This document shows, one piece after another, positions 1 to 12,299 of a DNA stretch of 64,000 nt (its first letter is position 1; each line of letters opens with the position of its first letter). Location: the NCBI GenBank assembly GCA_028622995.1, contig JAJQJQ010000028.1:1364001-1428000 (forward strand), written 5' to 3'. This stretch comes from Panagrolaimus kolymaensis (lineage: Eukaryota > Nematoda > Chromadorea > Rhabditida > Panagrolaimidae). The notes below the pieces were generated by a model. It was not told the origin of the DNA, made no database searches, and saw only the letters and a list, made by a program, of their open reading frames with translations. The position numbers and the translations under genes were made by a program.

Positions 1-150
1 TTATTTTTGTAAATTAAAAAGTTTTGTATTCTAATATTCATTTTTGATTTTTTGAATGATAAACATTTGTTTTTTTGGTATTATTACCATCTAGAAAGCG
101 ATATAAAAAAATCAAAGGTATTGGTTAAACTTAACATGTCCCCTTAACAG

Positions 151-437
151 AAAATATTGGAATTTTAATTATTAAAACCGACAACGGTTACATTCAAATA
201 GTGTCAGAAAAAGATAGAAAATCATTTCTATCATTCAACTTATCCATTTTTTCTTCGAGCACAACGCAAAATGACACGTTTTATAATGTAAACGTTCAAA
301 ACGAAGCTCTTTACAATGTAATGAATGACGCTTCCCACTTTACTTTTGGAAATGATGTCATTAACACATATGCAGTTACATCCATATTCAATTCTACAAA
401 TAAAGTGAAAATAGCATATTTTTTTAGTATTACTTGA
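151..437 (+). CDS. Possible 3'-terminal exon of a gene lying to the left
   Basis: A reading frame is open from a possible acceptor (CCCTTAACAG ending at 150) to a TGA at 435-437, giving about 95 residues. The peptide is rich in Asn, Ser and Thr and has no recognisable domain. The frame is longer than most chance frames in this AT-rich DNA, and a splice acceptor sits at its left edge, so it could be the last exon of a gene that begins outside the window. It could also be chance. I do not recognise the product. Confidence 0.22.
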
Positions 438-1971
438 AACCATGTAAAATGACAGTTGAAATAGTAAGTTAATAACAAAAAATAAGCTCACATAAAAGCG
501 CACAAAAGCAAATGGATTTTGTTCATTCATAAATTTTATCTTTATGAAGGCTCAAATTTAAGAACTAAGAGTATGAGAAAACAGTCAGCATCTTAACAAA
601 TTTTGATAACGTTTGTCTAAAAAATGAAGTGTGTTCCGGAAATTAACGAAATAGGAAAAGTATTTAACATTGAAATAACAAACGACCAAGAGACTTTAAA
701 GAAAAAATAATAAAGGTATTGAAGAGATTTTATAAAAAGAAGAAAGAAAAATTATGAGCATAATTAGATGATGAACTCTTTTTAAAATTTCAATGACCTT
801 GTCAAAGTGGCAGCCACCAGTCTCTATTTTAAAGAAGCCAGCCAAGCAAACGTAACATCTGCCGGGCAATTTTTTCATTTAAAAAAAGGGCGGTAATTTG
901 GGCAATGAAAAAAAATTGAAATTTTTTTTGACAATAAAAAAAGCATTGGTTTCGCTACAAAAAATTTCGGCAGATGTTGCGTTTGCTAAGATAGTTTATT
1001 TAAAGAGCGCTTTTTTGGTGTTAGTTTATGAATTTTTTTCTATTCTTTGATAACTTTTTTGAATGTCATCTCTCATTCATTTTCCATAATCGGCATTTGT
1101 CAAGTTTAAAAAGGATTCCAAAAAAATAGCAACATATACCTTGTATTATTCGCTTGATTTAATTCAATACTCAAAGTTTGTCGAAGATGAATTAACGAGG
1201 CTTCTCCGAAACACATTTCAACGAAATGTGATCAAAATTAGTTAAAAATTCCGATTATTTTCTTAAGCTTTGTGTTTTGATTTTAAAAATTCATAATGAA
1301 AATACACAGTTTTCGATTTATTTTAAAGTATCGTGCCAATTTTCAACTTTAATCTTATAAGATTACATATTTAGAAAATAGATAAAGAGTATCTAAATAT
1401 TCAAACATTGTTGAAAAAATGAACATAAAAAGCTTTTCTGCAGAAACTTTTTTTTCTTCATTAAAAGATGAAAAAATTCGAATAAATTTGTTATTCTTTA
1501 ATATTTATTATTTTAAACGAATATTATACTCATTGAAAATTCTTTAAAATTAAATTAAACTCGAATAATTTTTGATACATTCTGGGCATTTAACTTTTTT
1601 TTCTTTGCCTCGTATAGAAAGAAATTAATGCGTAAAAAAATTATTTTTGCTATGAATAAAAGCGTCTATGATTTCAACATTTCAACAAGGAACAATCTTA
1701 TATTGTTTTTCTATCGAGTCGTGTGCAAAAAAGTTTAATGCAAATACCTATACACTGAAATTTAATGAGCTGATAACAACCTATTTTTCTCTATTTTTTT
1801 TCACTAAAATAAATGCAAGCATAGTATTAAATAAATGTGATAAGAAAAAAAAACACCCATAGTATTTTTGATTGCATTTTTTTTTCTTAAAATTTTTTTC
1901 GTTCATATTACTTTTTTTATTATAAAATTTGATTTGGAAAATTATTATTTTTCATTGTTCAACAAAAAAAA
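438..1971. other. Gene-free stretch upstream of the TRPA-like gene
   Basis: This is AT-rich DNA with many homopolymer runs. I see no supportable gene. It holds a short inverted repeat near 846-988 and presumably the promoter of the channel gene that starts at 1972. Confidence 0.5.
846..988. repeat. Inverted repeat (foldback), ~20-bp arms
   Basis: AGCAAACGTAACATCTGCCG at about 845-864 is matched in inverse orientation at about 969-988 (CGGCAGATGTTGCGTTTGCT), with one mismatch. The AT-rich spacer is about 105 bp. It may be a small foldback element or MITE. I see no clear target-site duplication. Confidence 0.5.
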
Positions 1972-4900
1972 ATGGAAAACACTGAAGGTGAGTAAACTTC
2001 GAAGAAAAAGAAATGTATGAGAAATAGTTTTTTTGTTTTAGAAATCAAATTAAAGATTAAGAAAAGGTTGGAAAAATTTAAGCCAAAATATGGAAATATT
2101 GATACATCTTCTCTTGCTTCCTGCGATAATTCTAATTTGCAAAGCTTCTATGAAATAATTAATTCACCAAATGAAAATGGTTTTAAGAATCTACTAGATA
2201 TTTGTAACAAATATAAGCTTGAAAGCATTTATTGGTCTTTACTTACAAATTATACATATGGTCCAAATTATTTTAATGTTTCTGAAAATAATACACAAAT
2301 TCAAGAAAATAAAAGAGAAGAATTGAAAGAAACTATTGAATATTTGAATAATGAATACATGAACAATAAAAATATATATGAACCCTTGAAAGAAGGAAAT
2401 ACCTTATTACATTATGCTGCAAAGGGATCATTTATAGACGCTATAAAGAAAACACAAATCCCTCTAAAAATTATGAAAGGTATCATTGCCATAGCTTTAA
2501 GAGATGGAAAGGAAAAAGATATTATTCGCTATAAAAATTACTGTCAATGTACTCCTTTAAGGCGGGCAATTAATAATGAACATTATGAGGCTATTGAATA
2601 TTTAGCGGAATGTTATAACAGATTTGAAATTATCCGTGATAAATGGTCACTTGTGCATTTGGCAGCACAAATTAATGGTGAAAAATTTTTTCCTCCTCTT
2701 TTTAGAGTATGTTAAAATATATAGAAGATTTATAAAATTAAGCACTTGGTTTTTTGTAGAATGGCTGGAATGTTGATGAATTAGATGATGAAGGACGAAC
2801 ATTGCTACTTGTCACTGTAGAAAAAGGCGATATTGCAAGTATAAAATATATTCTCGATAGAAACGCAGATTTAAAAGCCAATGACAAAAGAGGTTATACT
2901 CCACTTTTAGTCGCCGCAAGTTGTGATAACTTTGAAGCCGTAAAGGTTACTTAAAATTCAGTTTTATAATTTTTGAAATATTTTAAAATTTAAGTTATTA
3001 ATACAATATAATGCTGACAATGATTGCTTAAGAAATGAAAAAGATAATGATGGTAAAGGAATATTAGCAATTGCAATAAAACACAATTCCATCAAAGTTT
3101 TTGAGGTAAACTTGAAAAAAAATGTTGTTATTATATAGGTCGGGAAGAGGGCCTGCATACATACTAGAATAGGGGGATAGGATTTTGGAGCGGCCATTGA
3201 GGTCCTCCTCGCCATGCGCAGGGTAATCCACCCAAAAAAATTTCCAAATTGAGGTCCCTCTCTTCATGCTTACGCAAAAACCCTAAAATTTTTTTTCGGT
3301 GGTGCTTCACACCACCGAAAAAAAACTTTAGGCTCTTAATTATATATATAGTTCTCCATTTTTAACTGATAATTAATTACATAGTATTTAATATATTAGC
3401 TATATTCTTAAATTCAATATTACACCCTTATAAAACGCTTATTTATTATATTATGTTTGACTGTTAAAGATTTTTCTTCACTTTTTTATTATTATTAAAG
3501 GGCTTTTATGGTTAATTTTTCTTTTGTTTACCTTTATTTGATATACATTTAGTTCTTTTTCATACAATAGTCTCACTTATTCGACTAATTGATTTACACT
3601 TTTATATATCTAAGAAATGATTAATCTGCACTAATATACTTATTTATGCTTTTTAACTAAAACTTCATTATTATTCATTTCCATTTACTTATATTGTTTT
3701 GAGCAGTAAAATTATGAGTTGAGTTTGAGAGTTTTAGAATTTTGGCTAAAACTTAAGTTATTTAGAAATTTGCAAAAATAGGAATAAGCGTGAAAAGGAA
3801 GAACCTTCAATTTGTATTGCATGATAAAGGAGATGTGATGAATGGCGGTTGCATCCGACAAAGATTAGATAACAATGACTCAAACTCGCAAGTATGAGGG
3901 CGTGAAACCAAATATCACAGAGATAGATGCAAACATTTATTAGCAAGGATGAGGATTTCACGATTTACGATAAAGTTTAGTTACAAAATAAAAACATAGA
4001 ATAAAAACAGGGGTGGGCTGATCGAGAGTTCAGTCAGGTTCAAGTTTATATTACTTTAACAAATTATCCTTAAGCATATTTTACTTATATCTAAACTTAA
4101 ATTAGTTCATATGGTCAATTCAAAGCCATAAAGAAGATTTTTGTTTGATTGTAAAGCATTTTAAATTAACAACGCATGTTGAGTTTTTCATCATTATTTA
4201 AATAAAAATTAATTTATATAGCCTGTAAAAAATACTTTTAAACCTCGAGAAACTATTAAAGACTTTTTTTAATTCTTAGCTAATTTGTAACGGCTTTAAA
4301 AAACACAACGCAACGTATCTATTAATATTTTCCTAAGTTTTTTATTCTTATAGTTTGGAAAAAGATTTGTGATTCTCTAAAAGTTAAATAAATCAGCCAT
4401 AAATCAGTTAGAAAGCAAATTTTGGAGAAATAAATATTTTGTTAGTCAATTGGAGGCTCGGAAAATATTTACTATTTTTAATATTAATAACGATATATTG
4501 GTGCTTTTATCTGGAACTGACTAACTACGTTTAATTGCAAATGTTTGTATTTAAAAAATCAAAAAACTGATTCTTAAAAGTGCTAAAGCCCATTCTTGAA
4601 TATAATTAAACAATGATACAGTTAGGCATTTTAATAAATTAGCCATATTAAGCAGGTGTGAGAAAAAGGTAGTGTGACCTGTGATTTATTTACTTTTTAA
4701 TTCAAAGCAAACTGAGTTTATTCATCGGCGCCTTGTGCATTCTTATCTCTTGTTAATGAATAAAGGGTTCAGAAAAAAATTAAAGCTCGAGCATAGTTGT
4801 TGCATTTCAACCATCTCAAAAGCGATGGTAGTAGCACCAAATATTAAAAGGCCGAGAGTTAATGAGAATCGAGTAATTCGATGTTCTTTTACGAGAAGTA

Positions 4901-7900
4901 ATAACCTTTAGAAAGGCTAAAAAGTATATCATGATTCATGAACAATACAAACGAGAAAAAATTTGGACAAAATAAGGCGAATAACCTTTTCTTTGGTCAT
5001 AAACAAAAGGAGATCCTCAAAAATTTTTCAATTTTTTTTCCACGTACTATCCCCTTTGCTTCTTTTTTTTGGAAAATTTTTTTTTGAGGTCGGTTGGATG
5101 GAGAGATAGGAAATCCTATCCCTTATTCTAGTATGCCTGCATATGCCCGAAAAACCGGGAGCGGACGAAAAAGTCGGTTGTTTTCCTTGCCTAATATTAT
5201 ATAAGAAAGTAATGAACTTTTTTATTTTATGCATATATCTCTTTTATAGTTTATTATCAACTATTCTTCGACTTTATTATCATATATGGTTAAAGAAAAG
5301 ATTTTGAGGGATGATTCTTCAACTTTATTCTCATATACGGTTAAAAGAAAAACAAGTGGGGATAATATGAATTCATCTCTTCATATGCCTGATTCATATC
5401 AAAATACACATTTACACATCGTTGCTCAAACAGGCAATATAGAAATTTTTGAGGTATGTATGTAGAAAGTACAAAATTGTAAAACATAAGCTTTGAAAAA
5501 AAAATTTTAGACTTTAATTAAATCTAACTTTTACAAGGAAATAGATCTACTAAATAAAGATGAACAAACTCCATTGCATATTGCTGCAGAAAATGGTTGC
5601 GAAGATATCTTTAGAAATTTATTATCAAAAGGAGCATCGCTTAAAGTAAAGGATAAAAATGGTGAAACACCTTTTTACATTATTTGTAAAAAAGGCTTAA
5701 CCAATCTAATTCAAAATGTTTTAAATCGTGTGGATTCCTTCGTAACTAATAATTCTCGAAGAGACTATTTAGAAATTGCTATTAAAACTCAAAATTTATT
5801 TTTATTAAAACATGTTTTCGAGAAGTTTTTTAATGAACAAAAGGATATCATTCTTCAAGATAATCAAGCTTGTTTTAAAAGATCTATTGAAACAGGTTTT
5901 GAAGAGGGTGTGCGTTATTTTTTAAATATGGAAAATATCGAAACGTTTCTTCGCCGTCAGCCTCCTACTAAAAGACCTTTTGACTGTAGTTCACCAAATC
6001 CAAAAAGCCCCATGCAATTATTAATTGAATATATGCCAAAAATGGCTGGCATTGTTTTTGATCAATGCATTACAAAAGAAAACAATGAAACAATATTTAA
6101 TTTTGAATTTCTTGATAATATTTATTACACCCCAACAAATAACAAAAATATGAGTTTACATAAAACCGACGACAAAAATGATCCAGAAGAAGCAATATCC
6201 CTTAAAAATTCTTTGCTTTCTCTAAGTGAAGAAGATATGATATATCAAAATCCAGATCACATGTCTTCACAAAATGTAGAAGAAAAAAATTATAATATAA
6301 TTATGAAAAATCACCCATTGACGCTTATTGTAAGTTAGTTATCCGCCGCTATCTTAAATTTATTATTGGATTTATGTAGGTTAAACATAATTGCCATGAT
6401 TTACTTTTTCACACTCTTGTGGAAGCTTATATTGATATAAAATGGAATCGATTTGCTAAATGGGGATATTATGCTTGTAAGCTTCTTATCACTTTCAAAT
6501 GTGTGTGCTATCATAATTCCGTTTTAGCTTGTCTTTTCCTTTCTTTATTTCTTATTGTTTTAACTTTTGTAATAATTGAAACTAAACCAATCTCTGAAAT
6601 TAATGGGAATGTAACGACAAATGATACTCATTCATATTATTCCGAAAGTAGGGTAAGAATAGTCTAAATTTATAACAAAGAATTTTTATAATCCTTTTTA
6701 AGACCATTTCTGAAGCAATTCTAGCTATTTTTGTGGTAATTCAATTCGGTATATTAGTATTTAAAATAAAGCAGGAAGAAACTTTTAATTTTTTTGATAC
6801 TTGTGGAACTTTTATTACGCTATTGATATCTTTTATTGGTATAACTAGTATGAGTATCACATTTCGTTATTGGTTAACTCCAAATATGAAATGGAATATA
6901 CTAATCTTTTTGAACTTATGCGCATGGCTAAATATTATGAATTATTTAAAAAAGCATCCAAGATTTGGTGTTTATGTTTTGATGGTAATGTTCAAACACA
7001 ATCAATCAATAAGAAAAGGATACTAGTATATTTTCAGATTCAACATATTATAACATCATTTTTGAGATTTGCACCTATTTTCATTGTTTTTTTGTTACCT
7101 TTTGTTATATTTTTTCATGTATCTCTTGTGGAAGACGTGAGTTTCTTTTAGAAAAAAAATTTCCCCTGAGCAGCTTTAAGAGAAAAGTCGCACAAAATAT
7201 TATTCATGTTTGTAATATTTTTCTTTAGATTAGTTTTCCAACATTTTTTGAAACATTTCTTCATACATTAGTTATGATGACTGGAGAATTCAATTACAAG
7301 GAAACAATTGCTTCAAAATCAAACGTCCTTACAAGCATAGTTTTTTGTATTTTTCTCTTTTTTATAACCATTTTTTTAATGAACTTTCTCATCGGTTTGG
7401 CTGTTAGTGATATTTCTAAAATTCTTGAAAAAATTACTGTCACTAGAAGAATTATGCAAATTGGAACAATTCATCATGTTGAAATTTCTATGCCAGAATA
7501 TTTTAGAAAAAAATATTGGGAAGGTTTTTGTCAGCATAAAATAAATATGCAAGAGTTGGAAAGGAAGAAACATTATTTTACTTCAGCTGAATTTCGAGAA
7601 TATTTTAAATGGTTTGGTTTATCAAAAAGTACCATTAAAGATCAAATATCAAACGAAGTAAGTTTCAATTTTAAAAATATATCAACTAATTGAAGTAATT
7701 TTTATTTTAGGGAACACCAGAATATATAATTTTATTAGAAAAAAGAATTAGTGAATTAGAGCGTAAATTAGATAACAGTCTCGCTAGAAACAATAAATTG
7801 GATGCTAGTCTTGCTGAGAACAATACCAAGCTAATATCTGAATTAAATAATATTTCAAAAAATATAACAGCTTTAAATCAAAAATTTGATGACAGGACAC

Positions 7901-7923
7901 ATGTGTTACCGGCTCAACCCTGA
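1972..7923 (+). CDS. TRPA-like ankyrin-repeat cation channel
   Basis: Probable plasma-membrane cation channel of the TRPA type (sensory). I read 11 exons: 1972-1987, 2042-2706, 2760-2945, 2995-3105, 5250-5453, 5511-6329, 6380-6652, 6703-6984, 7038-7136, 7229-7657 and 7711-7923. They sum to 3297 nt (1098 aa) with every junction in frame. The N-terminal ~600 residues hold ankyrin repeats (GNTLLHYAAK, GRTLLLVTVEKGD, GYTPLLVAAS, QTPLHIAAENG). Six membrane segments follow from about residue 710, with a pore-loop motif TLVMMTGEFNY near 899-909 that resembles the TRPA filter region. The C-terminus is a coiled coil (last exon). The size is close to nematode TRPA proteins. Intron 4 is about 2.1 kb because of a repeat insertion; all others are short. 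Exon 5 contains a 17-codon tandem duplication. The ankyrin-plus-TRPA assignment is firm; orthology to a particular TRPA gene is not. Confidence 0.88.
3138..5195. mobile_element. ~2.06-kb non-autonomous element in TRPA intron 4
   Basis: The segment is flanked by identical 8-bp direct repeats ATTATATA (3130-3137 and 5196-5203). Its ends carry imperfect inverted sequence: around 3150-3186 the core ACTAGAATAGGGGGATAGG is matched in inverse orientation at about 5114-5155. A small hairpin (CGGTGGTG / CACCACCG with an A/T stem extension) lies at 3289-3325. The longest internal frames have no recognisable transposase, so it looks like a MITE-like or internally deleted DNA transposon. An AT-only 8-mer can recur by chance, so the boundaries are less certain than the existence of the inverted ends. 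Confidence 0.6.
5264..5365 (+). repeat. 51-bp in-frame tandem duplication in TRPA exon 5
   Basis: Two units with a period of 51 bp (17 codons) start at 5264 and 5315 (TTCTTCGACTTTATTATC and TTCTTCAACTTTATTCTC), encoding SSTLLSYMVK and SSTLFSYTVK. It lies just after the intron that holds the 2-kb element, between ankyrin repeats. Confidence 0.75.
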
Positions 7924-8770
7924 TTATTCCGTTTAAATTTATTCATGAAATCAAATATTTTAGTTTAATTTATACCTGGAATAATTACTATTATTCATTG
8001 TTGTTTCGAATGGATATGGAGGATCAAATATTCGTGTGTCAATATATTCGTATGTATTTTGTTGGGAAAAGAATACCGCGTTAACAAAATATAAAAAAAG
8101 TAGTTTGAAAAAAAAGAAAGAATATTTTTCTTTAAAAAGCTGTTTGTTTTTACGCTTTTTTATTGATTCAATTTATCTTTTTTGCCTATATTTATTATTT
8201 TATTTTCTTTTTTTTGCTTATGTAAACTCAAATATTTTTATAAAAAGTATAATAAAAGTGAGCTTATTTGAGTGAAAATTAGTACAAAACTTAATTTTAC
8301 CCTCAAAATGGAACCAGTTCGTATGAAAGAAATAATAGAATTCATACTTTTCAATTAGTGTGAACATTAAAAAAGAAAGTAAAAGAACCATTTTATGAAT
8401 ACAATAGAAACGCACTTTATATTGGTTGATCCATGAACTTAATAAAAATAAAGAAAGGAAAATAAAGTTAACTATCAAAATGGTTAGGCAAAAATAAAAA
8501 AGTATGCTGTCAAAAATAAAATACATATAAAATCGTTTTGAAAACATTTTCTATTTAAAATTTATATTAATGGCAAAAAAACAAAATGTTTAGCAGTTTT
8601 TGATGCATTTTTTCTATGCTGCTTAAAGATTGATTGTGGAACAAGCTAAAAAATTTTTTTTACGATGATTATATTTTTGGTTAAAATATTTTCGATGTAT
8701 GTAAATAGTTTTAATTTATGAAGGTTAAAAACGCTCACAAAATCATTCCTACCAAAAAATAAAATACACT

Positions 8771-8916
8771 CTAGGGTATAATAAATAAAATACTAAACTT
8801 GTAGTTTGAAAAAAGTAAAACTTTTTTTCTATCGATCTCGTGGATTTTTTAGGTCTTTGCTTTGTATAACGATTTTTCTAGTTTTTAATATACAACTTTT
8901 GAATATTTTATTTTGA
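8771..8916 (+). repeat. Bipartite dispersed repeat, copy A
   Basis: The left box is near 8785-8806 (ATACTAAACTTGTAGTTTGA) and the right box TTTTGAATATTTTAT near 8898-8912. They are about 110 bp apart. Same organisation as the other copies. Confidence 0.5.
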
Positions 8917-9273
8917 ATTTTTTTAAAGTTTAGTTTATGTGAGATAAAAATTTTAAATTGATGCATTCATTTATCGTCATTTGTAGCATCCTTACAACAT
9001 TCGCCTTTTTATTCAAACATGCGCATTATTTTATAATCCAGAGTTAGCCAACACAGCAGATGCAGGCTCCAAATCAGTCAAAAAAAAAAAAATGACGACA
9101 ACGGAAAATAATTCGTATCAACAATCATCAAAGAGCTTATAGAGAATTTTTTGGCTTTGAACATAGAACTAACTACTTTCCCTTGCCACCAAGAAGTGAA
9201 TGGTATAATAAAAAGACAAAATAGAAAGGACCGCCGCGGCCGCCATACTTGGCTTTTTTTAAACCTAAATCAA

Positions 9274-9450
9274 ACTACAAAAAAAGTAGCTGTTTATTTA
9301 GAGATTAATAATGCAAACCGTTCTTAATTGGAAACAAAAACTTTTCACTTTTCTGCCTCATCTTTGGCGATTTTCTAACTTTTTCTATCTGTCTGCTCTC
9401 TATATTTAAATCCAGTTTTTTACTTTATTATTTAAGTTTTGAATATTATG
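9274..9450 (+). repeat. Bipartite dispersed repeat, divergent copy B
   Basis: Left box ACTACAAAAAAAGTAGCTG near 9277, right box TTTTGAATATTATG near 9434. The spacing is longer than in the other copies (about 150 bp), so membership is less sure. Confidence 0.3.
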
Positions 9451-9907
9451 ATTGATTTCCAATTTTTTTTTGTAAATTTTTTGAAGCTTTTTTCATTATA
9501 TTTTTAACGATATGGATTACTAAACCAAAAAAAATAAAAGATAAAAATTTGTTTTGAATATAAAGATTCTTATGGCGTTCTGAACAACTCTACATACAGT
9601 TTCAAGGAATCCACATTCTTTATTGGTCATTCTGAAGTCGATAATTGCATAAATAATGAGTTTGGAAAAAAATCTCTTACCTGAAATCCACCAAATATGA
9701 AACTTTTGGTACAATGTAGATGTCGAGAAGTTTTTCGTTTGTTGCACCCACAACGGCAATTAAAAAAAAATATATTTTTAAAAAGTTGCTAATTTTTTGG
9801 AGCTTTTCAATCCATTTTGGATTTATGCCTGTCTTTTCCATATTTATTAAGTGACAAAAAAAGTTGAACACTGCTTTTTTAAATGAGCACAGAAAAGAAT
9901 GCTGCAT

Positions 9908-10032
9908 TAACAAAATATAAAAAATGTAGTTTGAAAAAGCTAAAAGCAATCTCGGAAAAAAGGCTTTACATTTTTACCCTTTCCATATCGATTTTCATTT
10001 AGCTTTTTTTGTCATAGTTTTTGAATATTTTA
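9908..10032 (+). repeat. Bipartite dispersed repeat, copy C
   Basis: Left box ATAAAAAATGTAGTTTG near 9914-9932, right box TTTTGAATATTTTAA at 10018-10032. The sequence before the left box reads NAALTKYKKCSLKK in one frame and matches a similar stretch near 8075-8110, which hints that the left box was once coding. Confidence 0.55.
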
Positions 10033-10408
10033 ATATTTGTTTTTTATTTGTTTTAATTGCTTTAAATAAAAATAATTTTACAGACATAAAATCGTAATTG
10101 ACAGAATTCTTTTTTGCGATTTAATATTGTTAGCCAAAAAGCGGTTATTTTTTATAAAATTGATAAATTAAGTTATGAATGAAGAAATTTTTTATTTCGA
10201 CCCCTTTTACTTGATTCCAGTCAATGATTAATTGAAAAAAGTCTAAATTTATAATTCAGAAAGTCACAACATAAAAAAAAATTATTAATAAAGGTAAAGC
10301 GAAAGATACAAATAATTTGAAAGAATAAACTAAAGTCAAGAAGAATATTTCACAAGATTCATTAACAATGAAAACTTATTAACTAATGTATGCACTACTT
10401 TCACAAAA

Positions 10409-10545
10409 GCATTCGACACCAAAATACAAGAAATATAGGTTGATTAAAAATTTGTTTTGAAGAACTGGAAAATTTTTTATTGCATTGGTTTTTTTAAATT
10501 TATTTATTAATTTTGTTTCGAACGATGCACTTTTGAATATTTTAT
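10409..10545 (+). repeat. Bipartite dispersed repeat, divergent copy D
   Basis: A degenerate left box (AATACAAGAAATATAGGTTG near 10422) is followed about 100 bp later by TTTTGAATATTTTAT near 10530. Confidence 0.35.
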
Positions 10546-11216
10546 TTATTTTGATTTCGTTTCTATACATTTTTAATCAAATTACCGAATCTAAGCTTTT
10601 CAGAGCTATTTTAACTATTAAACAGCCATATTTAGATGAAAATTTTGCTTCGTATTAAAATCTTTTATCAAGCCAGAACAATGATTTTTAAATCGTTAAT
10701 AATAAAAGATAGTCCAAATAAAGTCGTAACAAGTTTTTTAAAACAATAACCATATTTTAAATCAAAGATGAAAAAATAATAAATAAAAATTTGATTTCTA
10801 TTTAACAACCGAATTTCAAAGACGAACAACTTTATTTTTAAAAACATAATTTTATAACTAAACTTTTAATTAAAAAAAAGGATAAGGCTTTGATGCTTCA
10901 TAACCAAAAGTTTAGTAATTTGAATCAGTTAAATGTCTTGATTAGGCAGCTAGATGTGCTCTCGAGCCACAATTACTTAAAGACACAATAAATATTATTA
11001 TAAGAAAAGGGCGGTTGCAAAATTAAAAAAAAACAGGTGAAAAATACAAGAAAATAATATTTTTTATTATTTTCAACATTCATAATGTAATGGGCAGAAA
11101 GCTAAACTTTAGTTTACCACATGTGACGTGCAAAAATTAAAACTGCCAACTTTTTTTTTCTCTTTTATTTTCCAAAAAGTTAAACAGTTTGCAAATAACA
11201 AATAAAATAATTGATT

Positions 11217-11924
11217 ATGATACCTCTATATTTATACGATATTGTTCCATTTATTACTGTTTCATTTACAGCAATATTATTATTTATTATATATTTCAAA
11301 ACTCCAAAATATATGAAAAATTTTAAATTTTATGTTATTCAAAATGTTACTTTTACCCTTTATTCAGAATTTGTATTAATAATTTGTCCATGCATATTTT
11401 TACATCCTATTATTACTTTGGAACCTATTGGTCTTACCACGAATATTCACTATAACATTGTTTTGGTATTATGTTGTTTTGGTGGAGGCTGTTATTTGGT
11501 GTGTATGGATTGTAGCATTGCAATGCTTTTTGAGCGATATTTTGCATTGAAATCTGGAATCTCCCGACAACAATCAAAAATCCCATTTTATATTTATGGA
11601 TTTCTTATAAGTAGCGATGTTATTGATTTTATAATTTGCGCCATTTGTATTTTTATTAAACCTATAAGTGATTTATTTCGAAATCCCACACAACCTGGTT
11701 TTGAATTTCCACAAAATTATTTTGTAGTTGCTATGCCTCTCTTAGCATTTTTAAGTTTTTTAAGAATAGTGTTAATTATTACGGGTTTTGTTTTGAACAT
11801 GAAAGTTTCAAAATCCCTTAATTCTGGCCACCAACTTTCTACTCAAGTTCGATGTTTATTAGCTTTGAAAACAACTCAAAACAAGAAAATTTTATCGATT
11901 GCTTATTTTACTTGCATTTTTTGA
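11217..11924 (+). CDS. Chemoreceptor-like (Str/Srh superfamily) gene, truncated
   Basis: Begins MIPLYLYDIVPF and gives about 235 residues with roughly five membrane segments, in the style of nematode Sri/Srh chemoreceptors (CMDCSIAMLFERYFAL after TM3; a KTPKYMKNFK-type first cytoplasmic loop). Family members normally run 300-350 residues with seven segments, so TM6-7 are missing. The frame stops at TGA 11922-11924 inside TTTTTTGAATATTTTG, which is identical to the right box of the dispersed repeat in this region. After the TGA the same frame stays open for about 35 more codons with hydrophobic sequence. It could be a pseudogene, a gene truncated by a repeat, or a gene with an unrecognised last intron. 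Confidence 0.6.
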   Translation: MIPLYLYDIVPFITVSFTAILLFIIYFKTPKYMKNFKFYVIQNVTFTLYSEFVLIICPCIFLHPIITLEPIGLTTNIHYNIVLVLCCFGGGCYLVCMDCSIAMLFERYFALKSGISRQQSKIPFYIYGFLISSDVIDFIICAICIFIKPISDLFRNPTQPGFEFPQNYFVVAMPLLAFLSFLRIVLIITGFVLNMKVSKSLNSGHQLSTQVRCLLALKTTQNKKILSIAYFTCIF

Positions 11925-12299
11925 ATATTTTGTTATTCGTTTTTTTTTATTTGTATAAATTTTGTAAATGGGGAAACTCACACCATCAGAAACTATGAAA
12001 TGTTTAGCCTTATAATCTCCCCTTATTTTATGTGAATATTAAGTGAACATTACAATTTTTTAAAATATGATAGCTTAAATACAGATGGAACTGGCAACAA
12101 AAAATGTTTTAATAAAAAGTTAAAGATTAAATAATAGAAAGAAGAAAATCCTATTATGGATCAAGAAGAAAAAAAAGTAAAATTATATATCTTTCATACA
12201 CTGAAAATTTGATATTTGGGTTAAAAGTTTTAAGCATGTTTTTTTAATAAAATATTCCACTTTACGAAAGCAAAAACTCAAATAATTATTTGCTTTGAA

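Larger units (their letters stand above)
7924..11216. other. Gene-poor stretch with dispersed repeat copies
   Basis: I find no supportable gene in these 3.3 kb. The stretch holds at least four copies of a bipartite repeat (listed separately), a related NTALTKYKKSS-type sequence near 8075-8110, and a short GC-rich palindromic patch near 9228-9244 (CCGCCGCGGCCGCC) that stands out in AT-rich DNA. Confidence 0.45.

Noticed and set aside
4681..4911. 76-residue plus-strand frame inside the intronic element
   Set aside because: No domain, no upstream splice logic, and it lies in non-autonomous repeat DNA; most likely chance.
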